NCBI RefSeq assembly: GCF_000814675.1
Contig: NZ_JWIG01000030.1
Coordinates: 1-64,000, forward strand
Reading direction: 5' to 3'
DNA length: 64,000 nt
Origin: Pseudoalteromonas distincta
GTDB lineage: Bacteria > Pseudomonadota > Gammaproteobacteria > Enterobacterales > Alteromonadaceae
The position numbers were made by a program, and so were the translations under genes. Of the stretch, positions 26,039 to 34,158 are shown piece by piece. Each line of letters starts with the position of its first letter. Positions within the stretch are counted from its first letter, which is position 1. A model generated the notes under the pieces. That model searched no databases. It had not been told where the DNA came from and saw only the letters and a list, made by a program, of their open reading frames with translations.

Positions 26039-26845
26039 ATGATTGAGCATAATCAGCTAGTAAAAATGTGTAGGGCGTTTATAGAGCCTACGAGCGTTAT
26101 TTCAAGCGAGCGACTACTTAATGGTTTTAGTAACGATAATTTTTTAATACGTACCGAGCAACAAGGGTATTTATTAAAGTGTTATAAAAGCCATTGGCCA
26201 GCCATAGGGCTTGAAGCACAGCGTTTTTTAAGTGAGCTTAATATATGTCCTGCGCCTGTTTGGCTCGATAAAAAGAATAGCCGTGCGGTATTTAATTATA
26301 TTGAAGGTAATACAGCGCAATCGGATATAACGCTTAGCTTTATTAATAAACTTGCTCAAGTGCATAATTACAAAGCGTCTACCGCGCCAATGGATATAGC
26401 TAAAGAGCTGCATTTTTATCAAAGCACCGGCGTATATACGCAATATAAACCTCAAATAGAACGGGCACTCAAAGTAGTTGCAGCCATGCAATTTGATGAA
26501 GGCTTTTGTCATAACGATTTGGTAAAAGACAACATTATTGTAAATGCTTCGGGCATGTATTTAATTGATTTTGAGTACGCGCAAACTAACGATGTATATT
26601 TTGATTTGGCAGCCCTTGCAGTGAGCTTTAATCTTAATGAGAGCAGTGACAGTACATTGTTAAACAACTATAAAAATAGCGTTGATAAAACAAGCACGTT
26701 TTACCCATCAATAGATAAGCTAAATTACTATAAACTGTTTTTTTTGGTGTTATGTATTGCTTGGTATGAGGAGCGCAACATAACTAGTAAATCTATAATG
26801 TTACGTGCGCAGCTAAATAAACTTGTTACTAATACTTTTTTATAA
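26039..26845 (+). CDS. APH/choline-kinase-fold phosphotransferase, possible thiamine kinase
   Basis: A 268-residue small-molecule kinase. Catalytic loop CHNDLVKDNIIV carries the base Asp and Asn, and LIDFEYA holds the metal-binding Asp. LLNGFSNDNFLIR at the N-terminus and ACGALI-region lysine LLKCYKSHWP fit the nucleotide-binding lobe. It follows the transporter by 3 bp. The context suggests phosphorylation of imported thiamine (ThiK-like); choline kinase or aminoglycoside-type substrates cannot be excluded. Confidence 0.78.
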   Translation: MIEHNQLVKMCRAFIEPTSVISSERLLNGFSNDNFLIRTEQQGYLLKCYKSHWPAIGLEAQRFLSELNICPAPVWLDKKNSRAVFNYIEGNTAQSDITLSFINKLAQVHNYKASTAPMDIAKELHFYQSTGVYTQYKPQIERALKVVAAMQFDEGFCHNDLVKDNIIVNASGMYLIDFEYAQTNDVYFDLAALAVSFNLNESSDSTLLNNYKNSVDKTSTFYPSIDKLNYYKLFFLVLCIAWYEERNITSKSIMLRAQLNKLVTNTFL

Positions 26846-26848
26846 AAG

Positions 26849-27034
26849 TTACAAACCACCAAAGCGTTCAGCGAGCTCTTTGTACTTTGTTACTTCGGCC
26901 GCATCAAATTGTGGTTCGCCATTCTCGTCTTCAGATTTAGCAATTAATAAACTTTCTCTAGAGAGGCGTTTTACACGCTCTACTTTTACACCTAAAAACT
27001 CAGCGACTTGCTCAGTAGACATTAAACTCATCAT
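26849..27034 (-). CDS. Small helix-turn-helix DNA-binding protein (excisionase/MerR-like)
   Basis: A 61-residue single-domain protein. MSTEQVAEFLGVKVERVKRLSRE matches the winged helix-turn-helix of excisionase and MerR-like proteins, and EPQFDAAEVTKYKEL matches the helix after it. A good GAGGA site lies four bases before the ATG. No integrase is nearby. It converges on the kinase gene with a 3 bp gap and probably acts as a small regulator with an unknown target. Confidence 0.75.
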   Translation of the reverse strand: MMSLMSTEQVAEFLGVKVERVKRLSRESLLIAKSEDENGEPQFDAAEVTKYKELAERFGGL

Positions 27035-27277
27035 TCTTTCCTCGTATTAAACTAATCCTCACAGCGACAATTATAATTTTAATGTTACTAAACCGTTACT
27101 GTTTCTTATCTAATAAGAATAAATAGCGTGTTTTTAAGCCTTTGTGAAGTGTTTTATTTAAAAGAGTTTAATTAATAAGCATATAAGCTGATCTTACTGG
27201 TATTTATTTAAAGATCTCTTTATCATTGCGGGTGCTAAAGCACTGATATCGCGAGTTGGTGTGGCGGCAACAAATGT

Positions 27278-27352
27278 GCTCTCGTGGTGAAATGGATATC
27301 ACGTGGCCCTCCGGAGGCTGAGTTGTAGGTTCGATCCCTACCGAGAGCGCCA
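27278..27352 (+). tRNA. tRNA-Arg (CCG)
   Basis: 75 nt with acceptor GCTCTCG/CGAGAGC, anticodon hairpin GCC-CTCCGGA-GGC giving anticodon CCG, T-stem TAGG/CCTA and encoded CCA. It stands alone; no array or leader hairpin like that at 4.5-5.5 kb is visible. It reads rare CGG codons. Confidence 0.93.
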
Positions 27353-27563
27353 TTTGCTTTTATATGTATTAATTATCCTCTCTATATTACCTAGCTTCTT
27401 ATTAATTACTCTTGTATTTAAAAATGCATTTACTGCAAAAACTTTGAAAGTTAATTTTAAAAACAGCTTTCTAGTTATTTATACAATGCAAAATTAGCAT
27501 CCAAAAATCATGTTGTACTTTTTTGCATATAAGATTTAGTGATAAATGAGGAAGACCGATTCA

Positions 27564-28097
27564 ATGTTAAATAGTCAATTAGAGATACTAGCTCAAGGAC
27601 ACGCTTATCTTGAAGGTGTAACTAAAGAGGACTATTCCCAAGTCATTACTCCTAACTTTATTAGCTCGGCAGGAGCTCATATGCGACATATTATCGATCA
27701 TTATCAATCTTTAATGACTGGCTTTAGCACGCAAAAAGTAGATTATGATTACCGCTTAAGAGGAGGAGATATTGAAAACTCTCCAACTGCTGCAATAAAA
27801 AAAATTGCAGAAATAACAACGTGGATTGAACAGCTAAGTCCAGATGATTTTAATAAACCGTTATCACTTTCAAGTGAAGTTTCGATTAAAAGCAAAAATG
27901 TACAAACAGTAACAACATCACTTGCGCGAGAGCTTATTTTTGTAGGCAGTCACGCTGTGCACCATTACGCGATGATTTCACAAATTTCTTTTGCTCAAAA
28001 GTCGCAGCTCGATCAAAGCTTTGGTTTAGCACCAAGTACAGCTACCTTTTTAAGAGAAAATAGCCAGCCAGCACAACCAAAATCGATGCAAAATTAA
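27564..28097 (+). CDS. DinB-superfamily protein
   Basis: A 177-residue four-helix protein. Histidines in SAGAHMRHIIDHYQSL and in FVGSHAVHHYAMI fit the metal-binding triad of the DinB/YfiT fold. These proteins include thiol transferases and damage-induced proteins, but the activity here is unknown. ATG at 27564 is preferred over one six codons upstream because GAGGA lies just ahead of it. It is one base from the NRDE gene, so the two are probably an operon. Confidence 0.78.
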   Translation: MLNSQLEILAQGHAYLEGVTKEDYSQVITPNFISSAGAHMRHIIDHYQSLMTGFSTQKVDYDYRLRGGDIENSPTAAIKKIAEITTWIEQLSPDDFNKPLSLSSEVSIKSKNVQTVTTSLARELIFVGSHAVHHYAMISQISFAQKSQLDQSFGLAPSTATFLRENSQPAQPKSMQN

Positions 28098-28098
28098 A

Positions 28099-28803
28099 AT
28101 GTGCACGTTAAGTTACTTTTTAACTGATGATGGCTACGAGCTATTTTTTAATCGCGATGAGCAAAAAACACGAGAAACGGCAATCGCTCCAAGTAAGCAC
28201 CAGGGCAATGCAATTTTCCCCATTGATCCGCAAGGAGGAGGTACTTGGCTTGGGGTATCGCATTTTGGGCAAACACTAGCATTATTAAACGATTATCAAA
28301 GTGTATTTGATATAACTGCGGTAAAGCATAGTAGAGGTCTGTTAATCCCTCATTTACTGAGCAGTAAAGCCCCTGCATTGTACCAGTTACAAAATATGGA
28401 TTTATCGGGCTACGCGCCTTTTAAGTTGTGTATTTTTCCGGATGGACTATCGATAAATAACAATAACGTGGTTTTTGTTAGGTGGGATGCAAAGCAGTTA
28501 ATCCACTGCCAAGTTGAACCACTTGCTACGTCATCAGGTGTTGAGCTTGAAACGGTGACACAAAAGCGTAAACAACAATTTAAGCAACTTATTGATTTAA
28601 GACATCCTGAAAGTGAGCAGTTTTTAGCATTTCATTACAGTAAAGCCGAACAAGGGCAATATGGCGTAAACATGCTAAGAGAAGATGCAATGACGGTCAG
28701 TATTAGCCATATTAAAGTTGGTAACACTATACGTTTTAATTATTTTGATAAGCAGTCTCAACTCATTAGTAGCATTGGTTGTTTAAAAGTGGCTGCAGCT
28801 TAA
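28099..28803 (+). CDS. NRDE/TANGO2-family protein
   Basis: A 234-residue protein with MCTLSYFLTDDGYELFFNRDEQKTR. The Cys at position 2 and the NRDE motif are the family hallmark, and GGGTWLGVSHFGQTLALLNDY follows. The N-terminal Cys recalls Ntn hydrolases. Eukaryotic TANGO2 is linked to heme handling and membrane metabolism. The bacterial function is not established. It directly follows the DinB-like gene. Confidence 0.85.
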   Translation: MCTLSYFLTDDGYELFFNRDEQKTRETAIAPSKHQGNAIFPIDPQGGGTWLGVSHFGQTLALLNDYQSVFDITAVKHSRGLLIPHLLSSKAPALYQLQNMDLSGYAPFKLCIFPDGLSINNNNVVFVRWDAKQLIHCQVEPLATSSGVELETVTQKRKQQFKQLIDLRHPESEQFLAFHYSKAEQGQYGVNMLREDAMTVSISHIKVGNTIRFNYFDKQSQLISSIGCLKVAAA

Positions 28804-28831
28804 CTAAAAATTTTTATAGCTGTTACATAAC

Positions 28832-28870
28832 TAAAAAAGTCGACGCAATTAATAGCGTCGCCTTTTTTTG
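28832..28870 (+). terminator. Terminator of the DinB-like/NRDE operon
   Basis: CGACGC (28841-28846) pairs with GCGTCG (28855-28860). After one mismatch the stem continues through a G-C pair and six A-T pairs, ending in a T run. Confidence 0.75.
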
Positions 28871-28909
28871 CTCAATTTTTACCTGCTATATTAATACAGC
28901 AGGTAAAAA

Positions 28910-30673
28910 TTATGAGTGATTTATATAATCATCCTTTTTATCACCAAGGTAGAGCTTAAGTAGCTTTTCAGGCGCACTTGGTAGGTGCACACTTAAAAGT
29001 AATCCTGGCGTGTGATTAAAGTTGCTATCAATGCCCATGCAATGAAATTGAGCGCCTAGCTTATGGTATTGCTTTAATAAAATCGGTATGTCTTTTTTAT
29101 CTTCTTCTATTCCCATAACCAATGCTGATACATGGCCTATGTTTAACGTGTGGTCATTAATAAAGTCTTCAAACTCTGGGTGGAGCTTATTATTAAAAGG
29201 CGTATTGGCGCTAACACCTTGTTTATTATTAACCATTGCATGGTCAATAATTGCAACAGAACGAGGGTCATAAAGTTTACTTAATGAAACAGTGCCATAT
29301 AAAGTCCTATAGCGTGGATTTTGCGCCATAAACGCACCAATCCCTTTAAATAGCAGTAATAAACCATGGTAACTGCCCTGATGTTTTTGAACTATAAACG
29401 ATCGACCCATTTCTAAGCACGGCTGTTGCTGATTAATAAAAGAAGGTTCGAAGTTAAACATTTGCGATAAATAAAGAGCGCTCACGTCGCTATTTTTTTG
29501 TAATAAATCGGTTTGTCCAATTCTATAAGCACCAATAATTTCTTCATTTTTATGATCAAAAATAAACAAATGCATGTAAGTCGCATCAAACTTATCAGTG
29601 TCGCATAGCTCGCCACTTCCTTCGTTTAATGTGCGAAAGGTTATTTCTCTGAGGCGTGTTATTTCAGTAACGCAATTAGGTATTTGCTCTTGGTAGCCGT
29701 AATAAACTGAGTAACCTTTAAAGTCGACTAAGTGCTGCTCGCTTGGCAAGTTGGCAAGCTCATTTTTCATTTTTGTTTTATCAACTTCCTGCATAATAGC
29801 TTTGAGCTGTGTTGATTGGTTATCCTCTTGCCAAGGCGTTACAAAGCGCTCATCGTTTAAGTAACACTGCAAGCGTGTAAGTGCGTTTATGTCGTCAGTT
29901 TTTTCAAACTTATTTAATAATTTGGGTGTAAGTAAATTACCAGCGCTTAAGCTAATAGAGCTTTTTTGAATTTTAAGTAATTCGCGTATTAGCATTAATA
30001 ATCTAAATCGGTAGTAAACACGCCCCAAGTTATAAAAGGTTGAGCTATTCTGACCGCTAATAAATACAGGCAATAAAGGAGCTTGTGTTTTTAAAGCTAG
30101 TTGAGCGGCTAAGCGATTCCATTGCCCGTCAGTTACACGTTGTTTTTCTGATTGAAAAAATGACACTCTTCCTGCAGGAAAAACCACAAGTAAGCCATCA
30201 TTTTTAACATGACTAAAACACTGTTTAATTGCGCTGGTATTAATGGCTGCTTTTGGTTTTAGTGGGTTAGCAAAAATAAAATAGTCTTTAATTTCTTTAA
30301 ATATTTTTAAACCCACGTTAGCCATTACTTTTGTATCGCTACGATAATGGGTGAGTAAATTTGCAATAATTACGCCCTCAATCATGCCGTAAGGGTGGTT
30401 GCATACCACTATGCAAGGGCCTTGCTTTGGTATTTTGTTAATAACACCTTGTGCACCAAGCACATTAATACCTAATACATTTAACAGCTTTTCACTAAAC
30501 TCTTGTTTATCCAAACCCGATAAATTATTAGAGAGGTATATATCACGCAGCTTATTGATGCCCAATAGGCTATCGAGCAGCGGAGCGGCTATTTTTAGTA
30601 TATGACTCAAAGGAGAAACGGTGCTTATTGCCGCTACACTTAAGTTTGATACGGGGTGGTTTAATTTTGTCAT
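28910..30673 (-). CDS. olsF: Two-domain acyltransferase resembling ornithine-lipid synthase OlsF
   Basis: The N-terminal half is a PlsC-type O-acyltransferase with CNHPYGMIEG (His and acidic residue four apart) and FPAGRVSF. The C-terminal half is a GNAT/OlsB-like N-acyltransferase (VYYGYQEQIPNCVTEITRLRE, GAYRIGQTDLL, CLEMGRSFIVQKHQG). This PlsC-GNAT fusion is the architecture of OlsF, which makes ornithine lipids from ornithine in phosphate-limited gammaproteobacteria. ATG at 30673 (MTKLNHP) is chosen; a frame up to 24 codons longer starts at TTG. The amino acid used (ornithine, glycine or other) is unknown. Confidence 0.72.
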   Translation of the reverse strand: MTKLNHPVSNLSVAAISTVSPLSHILKIAAPLLDSLLGINKLRDIYLSNNLSGLDKQEFSEKLLNVLGINVLGAQGVINKIPKQGPCIVVCNHPYGMIEGVIIANLLTHYRSDTKVMANVGLKIFKEIKDYFIFANPLKPKAAINTSAIKQCFSHVKNDGLLVVFPAGRVSFFQSEKQRVTDGQWNRLAAQLALKTQAPLLPVFISGQNSSTFYNLGRVYYRFRLLMLIRELLKIQKSSISLSAGNLLTPKLLNKFEKTDDINALTRLQCYLNDERFVTPWQEDNQSTQLKAIMQEVDKTKMKNELANLPSEQHLVDFKGYSVYYGYQEQIPNCVTEITRLREITFRTLNEGSGELCDTDKFDATYMHLFIFDHKNEEIIGAYRIGQTDLLQKNSDVSALYLSQMFNFEPSFINQQQPCLEMGRSFIVQKHQGSYHGLLLLFKGIGAFMAQNPRYRTLYGTVSLSKLYDPRSVAIIDHAMVNNKQGVSANTPFNNKLHPEFEDFINDHTLNIGHVSALVMGIEEDKKDIPILLKQYHKLGAQFHCMGIDSNFNHTPGLLLSVHLPSAPEKLLKLYLGDKKDDYINHS

Positions 30674-31009
30674 ATACGTTGATGCTCTTAAATTTTTATA
30701 GCTGTTGTGTATATTTAGACCGAGGAAAAACCACATTATGTTCAAATTAGGTTAATTAAGTTTGTTTAAAAGCGTAAAAATAATACTCAAATAGCCTTTT
30801 AAGTGCTAAGTGGCTGTAGGTTATTAAGAAAATAGAAGAGGGTTTTAATTATCCATAAAATAAGGTTAACCACTACAGCTAATAAGAGTGATACAGCAAG
30901 TAATCCTTTGTAGTTATATATCACTACTTACAACTCAAAAACTAGACTTTTAAGCTTAATTAATGCTATTTAAGGTACATCTACTTTAAATGTAAAAAAT
31001 CTCACCTTT
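30674..31009. other. Divergent intergenic region of about 336 bp
   Basis: This is an A+T-rich gap between the OlsF-like gene and the HD-GYP gene. It contains CTGTAG...CTACAG with GTTA/TAAC next to the arms, a loose inverted repeat spanning about 30812-30878. No RNA gene, convincing PHO box or frame could be supported. Confidence 0.4.
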
Positions 31010-32224
31010 ATGCTAATTACTTTGCCTGTGTCTGAGCTCACCCCTGGTATGTACGTTGATAGCGTTACTAAACAACACGAGGGGATCAATAGCATAAAAA
31101 TTAAGACCAGTGGCTTGGTGCGCGACAAATCTATTATTAAGCGTTTAGTGTCTGAAGGGGTGCTCGAGCTGCTTATAGATTTTACTAAAGGTGATGCGCC
31201 AGTTCCTGCCAAATATAAGCCCCAAAGCGCACCTAAAACATCTAATAGCCAAAAAAAAGTAGAAAAAACACCTATAGCTATTTCTATCGAACAGGAGTTT
31301 GCTAAAGCGACTGTAAATTACGATCAGCATGGCCGAAAGTTACAATCATTATATGGTGATTTAACATCTGGCCTGAGTGTTAATATAAAAGTGCTTGATG
31401 AAATTGCCAGCGAGATAGTCAGCTCAGTTTTTCGTAATGCTAACGCTATGACTATTCTTACTCGTATAAAAGACAAACATAGCTATAACTGGCGCCATAT
31501 GATCAACTGCGCCATTTTTACTGCTGTATTTGCTAAATACTTAGGGTATGAAAAGGCTGTTGTACAAGAGCTTGCAATGGGGGCGTTACTTCATGACTTA
31601 GGCCAAGCTAAATTACCGCAGGGTATATTTTCCAAGCCAACTAAACTAAGTAATAACGAGCTAGCAGCAATTAAAAAGCATGTTGCCCAAGGTTTAGGTT
31701 TAGTTAAAGGTGAGAAGGGTATAACTCCCCTTATGCTCGATATGATAGTAAATCATCATGAGCGTTTAGATGGCTCTGGTTATCCGCGAGGCCTGCAGGC
31801 TGAAAAGTTAAGTCGCCCGGCGCGTATAATGGCAATTGTAGATGTGTACGATGCTATGACAGCCGATAGAATGCACCAAGAGGGTGATGAGCCTATTAAT
31901 GCATTACGCTACTTATTAGCCAATAAGCACTTGTTTGATGGTGAGTTAGTTCAGCGCTTTATAAAATGCTTGGGGGTCCATCCGGTAGGGACTATTGTAA
32001 AATTAACGAATGAACGTTTAGCCTTAGTGCTTGAAGGGAACGTATTAAATCCTATAAAACCTAAAATTAAACTATTTTATAATGCTAAGCACAATCATCA
32101 TGTTACACCTAAAGACATAGATTTAAGTGAGCACACCCAAGAGCTGAAAATACTAGCGAGTGTTAAGCCTCTTGATTATCAGATTAATTTGTCTCGCCTG
32201 CTAAAAGAGCATTTGTTGAACTAG
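31010..32224 (+). CDS. HD-GYP domain protein with DUF3391 N-terminus
   Basis: HD-GYP enzymes hydrolyse cyclic di-GMP. A DUF3391-like N-terminus (LPVSELTPGMYVDSVTK) is followed by the HD domain with His195-Asp196 and HHERLDGSGYPRGL at about 249-262, which keeps HHE and GYP. The normal HDxGK reads HDLGQ here, so the conserved lysine is Gln. The activity may therefore be reduced or altered. Downstream DVYDAMTADRM is intact. No membrane segment is seen, so it is cytosolic. Confidence 0.88.
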   Translation: MLITLPVSELTPGMYVDSVTKQHEGINSIKIKTSGLVRDKSIIKRLVSEGVLELLIDFTKGDAPVPAKYKPQSAPKTSNSQKKVEKTPIAISIEQEFAKATVNYDQHGRKLQSLYGDLTSGLSVNIKVLDEIASEIVSSVFRNANAMTILTRIKDKHSYNWRHMINCAIFTAVFAKYLGYEKAVVQELAMGALLHDLGQAKLPQGIFSKPTKLSNNELAAIKKHVAQGLGLVKGEKGITPLMLDMIVNHHERLDGSGYPRGLQAEKLSRPARIMAIVDVYDAMTADRMHQEGDEPINALRYLLANKHLFDGELVQRFIKCLGVHPVGTIVKLTNERLALVLEGNVLNPIKPKIKLFYNAKHNHHVTPKDIDLSEHTQELKILASVKPLDYQINLSRLLKEHLLN

Positions 32225-32507
32225 TTTTACTGCATTGCCTTTTTTTAGTTTGTTTTGCAGAAATAAACGCACCCAAAAAACAACTTCCCATCAGTGTGAG
32301 CCATAGCAAAGTACCTAACTCTACGTGCAATGCAAAACAACACAGTCCTAAAGAGATCAACGCATTTAACATTGCCCCAAGCCAATAATGGTTTACGGGG
32401 TTATCGCATTGTCCTGCTTGAGTGCATGCACAGTAGTTTGCTTTGTAAAAGCAAAATACACTCGCCCCACAAAATATTAGCCCTGTAATAATAAATAAAA
32501 TGATCAC
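32184..32507 (-). CDS. Small cysteine-rich membrane protein
   Basis: 107 residues with three hydrophobic segments (about 2-20, 44-64 and 67-87). A short loop has four cysteines (FCFYKANYCACTQAGQCDNP). The 3' end overlaps the HD-GYP gene by 41 bp in convergent orientation. No family was recognised. A well-placed start and hydrophobic design support a real gene, but homologues were not checked. Confidence 0.55.
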   Translation of the reverse strand: MIILFIITGLIFCGASVFCFYKANYCACTQAGQCDNPVNHYWLGAMLNALISLGLCCFALHVELGTLLWLTLMGSCFLGAFISAKQTKKRQCSKTSSTNALLAGETN

Positions 32508-32790
32508 AGTTTTACTTCCTTTGCGATTTTATAGTGAGTGTAATTTGCTATATATTTCAAGTCAATCTAAATGATAATTAATTACAATTAGAGCTTTAGC
32601 TCTAATAACACATTTCTCATCCGATGAGTTTTAAATAGTTGTTAAAATGTCGTTAAATAACATGTTTTTTGCTGTTTTTTGACGCATTCATAGAGTTTTT
32701 TACAAAAAATTAAGGTAGTGTAGCAAAGTTTCAAATCCTAATAACAACACACATAGTACCCAGACAGTCAGTTTGGTTAAGGACTCAACA

Positions 32791-34041
32791 ATGAAATTTT
32801 CTAAAACTCTTATTGCAGCTTCGCTTGCATTTGTTTCAGCTGATAGCTTTGCAGCTGCGTTTCAATTATCAGAGCAAAATGCATCGGGTTTAGGCCGTGC
32901 ATACGCTGGTGAAGCTTCTATCGCAGACGATGCGTCTGTAGTTGCACGTAACCCAGCACTAATGACTTTATTTAAAGATAAACAACTAAGTGTTGCTGCT
33001 ATTGGTGTAATCCCAGATGTAAGCTTAGAAGGTGAAGGCGCGCCAACTGGTATTGATCAATCTACATTAGATGACGATAGCATTGCCCCAAGTGCAGTGG
33101 TACCAGCAGCTTACTTTACTATGCCTTACAACGATAAAGTATCACTTGGTTTTGGTGCATTTTCTAACTTTGGTTTATCAACAGACTTTGACGATGACTA
33201 CTCAGCAGGACAGATTGCTGGTAAAACAGAAATCTTCACCGTTAACTTAAATGCAAGCGTTGCTTATAAAGTTACTGAAAAGTTTAGCTATGGTATTGGC
33301 TTAAACGTAATTTATGCTGATGCAACAATTGTGCGTCATGCTGGCTCTGGTTTACCATTTGCTTCAAGCACTGAAGTTGTGAACTTGGAAGGTGATGATA
33401 CAGGTTACGCTTTAAATGTTGGTTTAATGTATCAGCTAGATGATAACAGCCGTTTTGGTTTTAATTATCGTACAGAAACAGATATTACATTCGAAGGTGA
33501 TTATTCGAATCAAATACCAACAGCTTTTGGTGGATTAAATGGAACTGAATTACCTGGTTCTGTTGAAATAACACTTCCTGCAATAGCTGAATTTTCAGGT
33601 TCTCATCAATTAGATGAAAAACTTGGTCTTCATTACAGTATTTTATGGACAGGTTGGAGTAGCTTTGATTCATTAGAAGCACAAGTAACAGCTCCAACAG
33701 GCGATAAGTTTAGCGCATTTAACAAAGATGAGAGCTTCTCTGATTCGTACCGTTTCGCTGTTGGTTCAGATTACCAATATAACGAAGATTTATTACTTCG
33801 TGCTGGTGTAGCATTTGATCAGTCTCCAGTATCACAAGATCACCTGTCGATCTCTATTCCAGATACCGATCGTTTCTGGCTTTCATTCGGTGGTAACTAC
33901 ACAATTGATCAAAACTCTAACGTAGATCTAGGCGTAAGTATTATCCGTGGTAAAACTCAGAACTTTGAAGAAGATGGATTTGAGTTTGAATCAGAAGGTA
34001 ATGCAGTACTTATTGGCGCTCAATACAACTACAAATTCTAA
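32791..34041 (+). CDS. FadL-family outer membrane transporter
   Basis: A 416-residue outer membrane beta-barrel that takes up long-chain fatty acids or other hydrophobic compounds. The signal peptide ends SADSFA/AAFQLSEQN, and the FadL start motif GLGRAYAGEASIADDASVVARNPA includes the NPA turn. The C-terminus ends IGAQYNYKF with the terminal Phe required for barrel assembly. ATG at 32791 is used, with AAGGA upstream; a TTG six codons earlier is less likely. A strong terminator follows. Confidence 0.92.
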   Translation: MKFSKTLIAASLAFVSADSFAAAFQLSEQNASGLGRAYAGEASIADDASVVARNPALMTLFKDKQLSVAAIGVIPDVSLEGEGAPTGIDQSTLDDDSIAPSAVVPAAYFTMPYNDKVSLGFGAFSNFGLSTDFDDDYSAGQIAGKTEIFTVNLNASVAYKVTEKFSYGIGLNVIYADATIVRHAGSGLPFASSTEVVNLEGDDTGYALNVGLMYQLDDNSRFGFNYRTETDITFEGDYSNQIPTAFGGLNGTELPGSVEITLPAIAEFSGSHQLDEKLGLHYSILWTGWSSFDSLEAQVTAPTGDKFSAFNKDESFSDSYRFAVGSDYQYNEDLLLRAGVAFDQSPVSQDHLSISIPDTDRFWLSFGGNYTIDQNSNVDLGVSIIRGKTQNFEEDGFEFESEGNAVLIGAQYNYKF

Positions 34042-34078
34042 TATTTGTATAAATGCTTAGAGCTTAGGCTCTGGGCAC

Positions 34079-34118
34079 AAAAAAGCCGCTCACTTTAATT
34101 AAAGTGAGCGGCTTTTTT
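34079..34118. terminator. Strong bidirectional terminator between fadL-like gene and valS
   Basis: A perfect 18 bp stem (AAAAAAGCCGCTCACTTT with its complement) around AATT serves the porin gene on the plus strand and valS on the minus strand. Confidence 0.93.
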
Positions 34119-34148
34119 AATGCCTATTAAATAGTGTTAATAGGCATT
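34119..34148. terminator. Second adjacent hairpin
   Basis: AATGCCTATTAA (34119-34130) pairs perfectly with TTAATAGGCATT (34137-34148) around six bases. It lies between the main terminator and the valS stop and probably reinforces termination from valS. Confidence 0.6.
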
Positions 34149-34158
34149 TTATGAAAGC

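Noticed and set aside
27303..27497. A 64-codon plus-strand frame
   Set aside because: It begins inside tRNA-Arg and has no ribosome binding site or family resemblance.
30674..31009. A PHO box for the OlsF-like gene
   Set aside because: No two 7-base CTGTCAT-like direct repeats at the right spacing could be seen.
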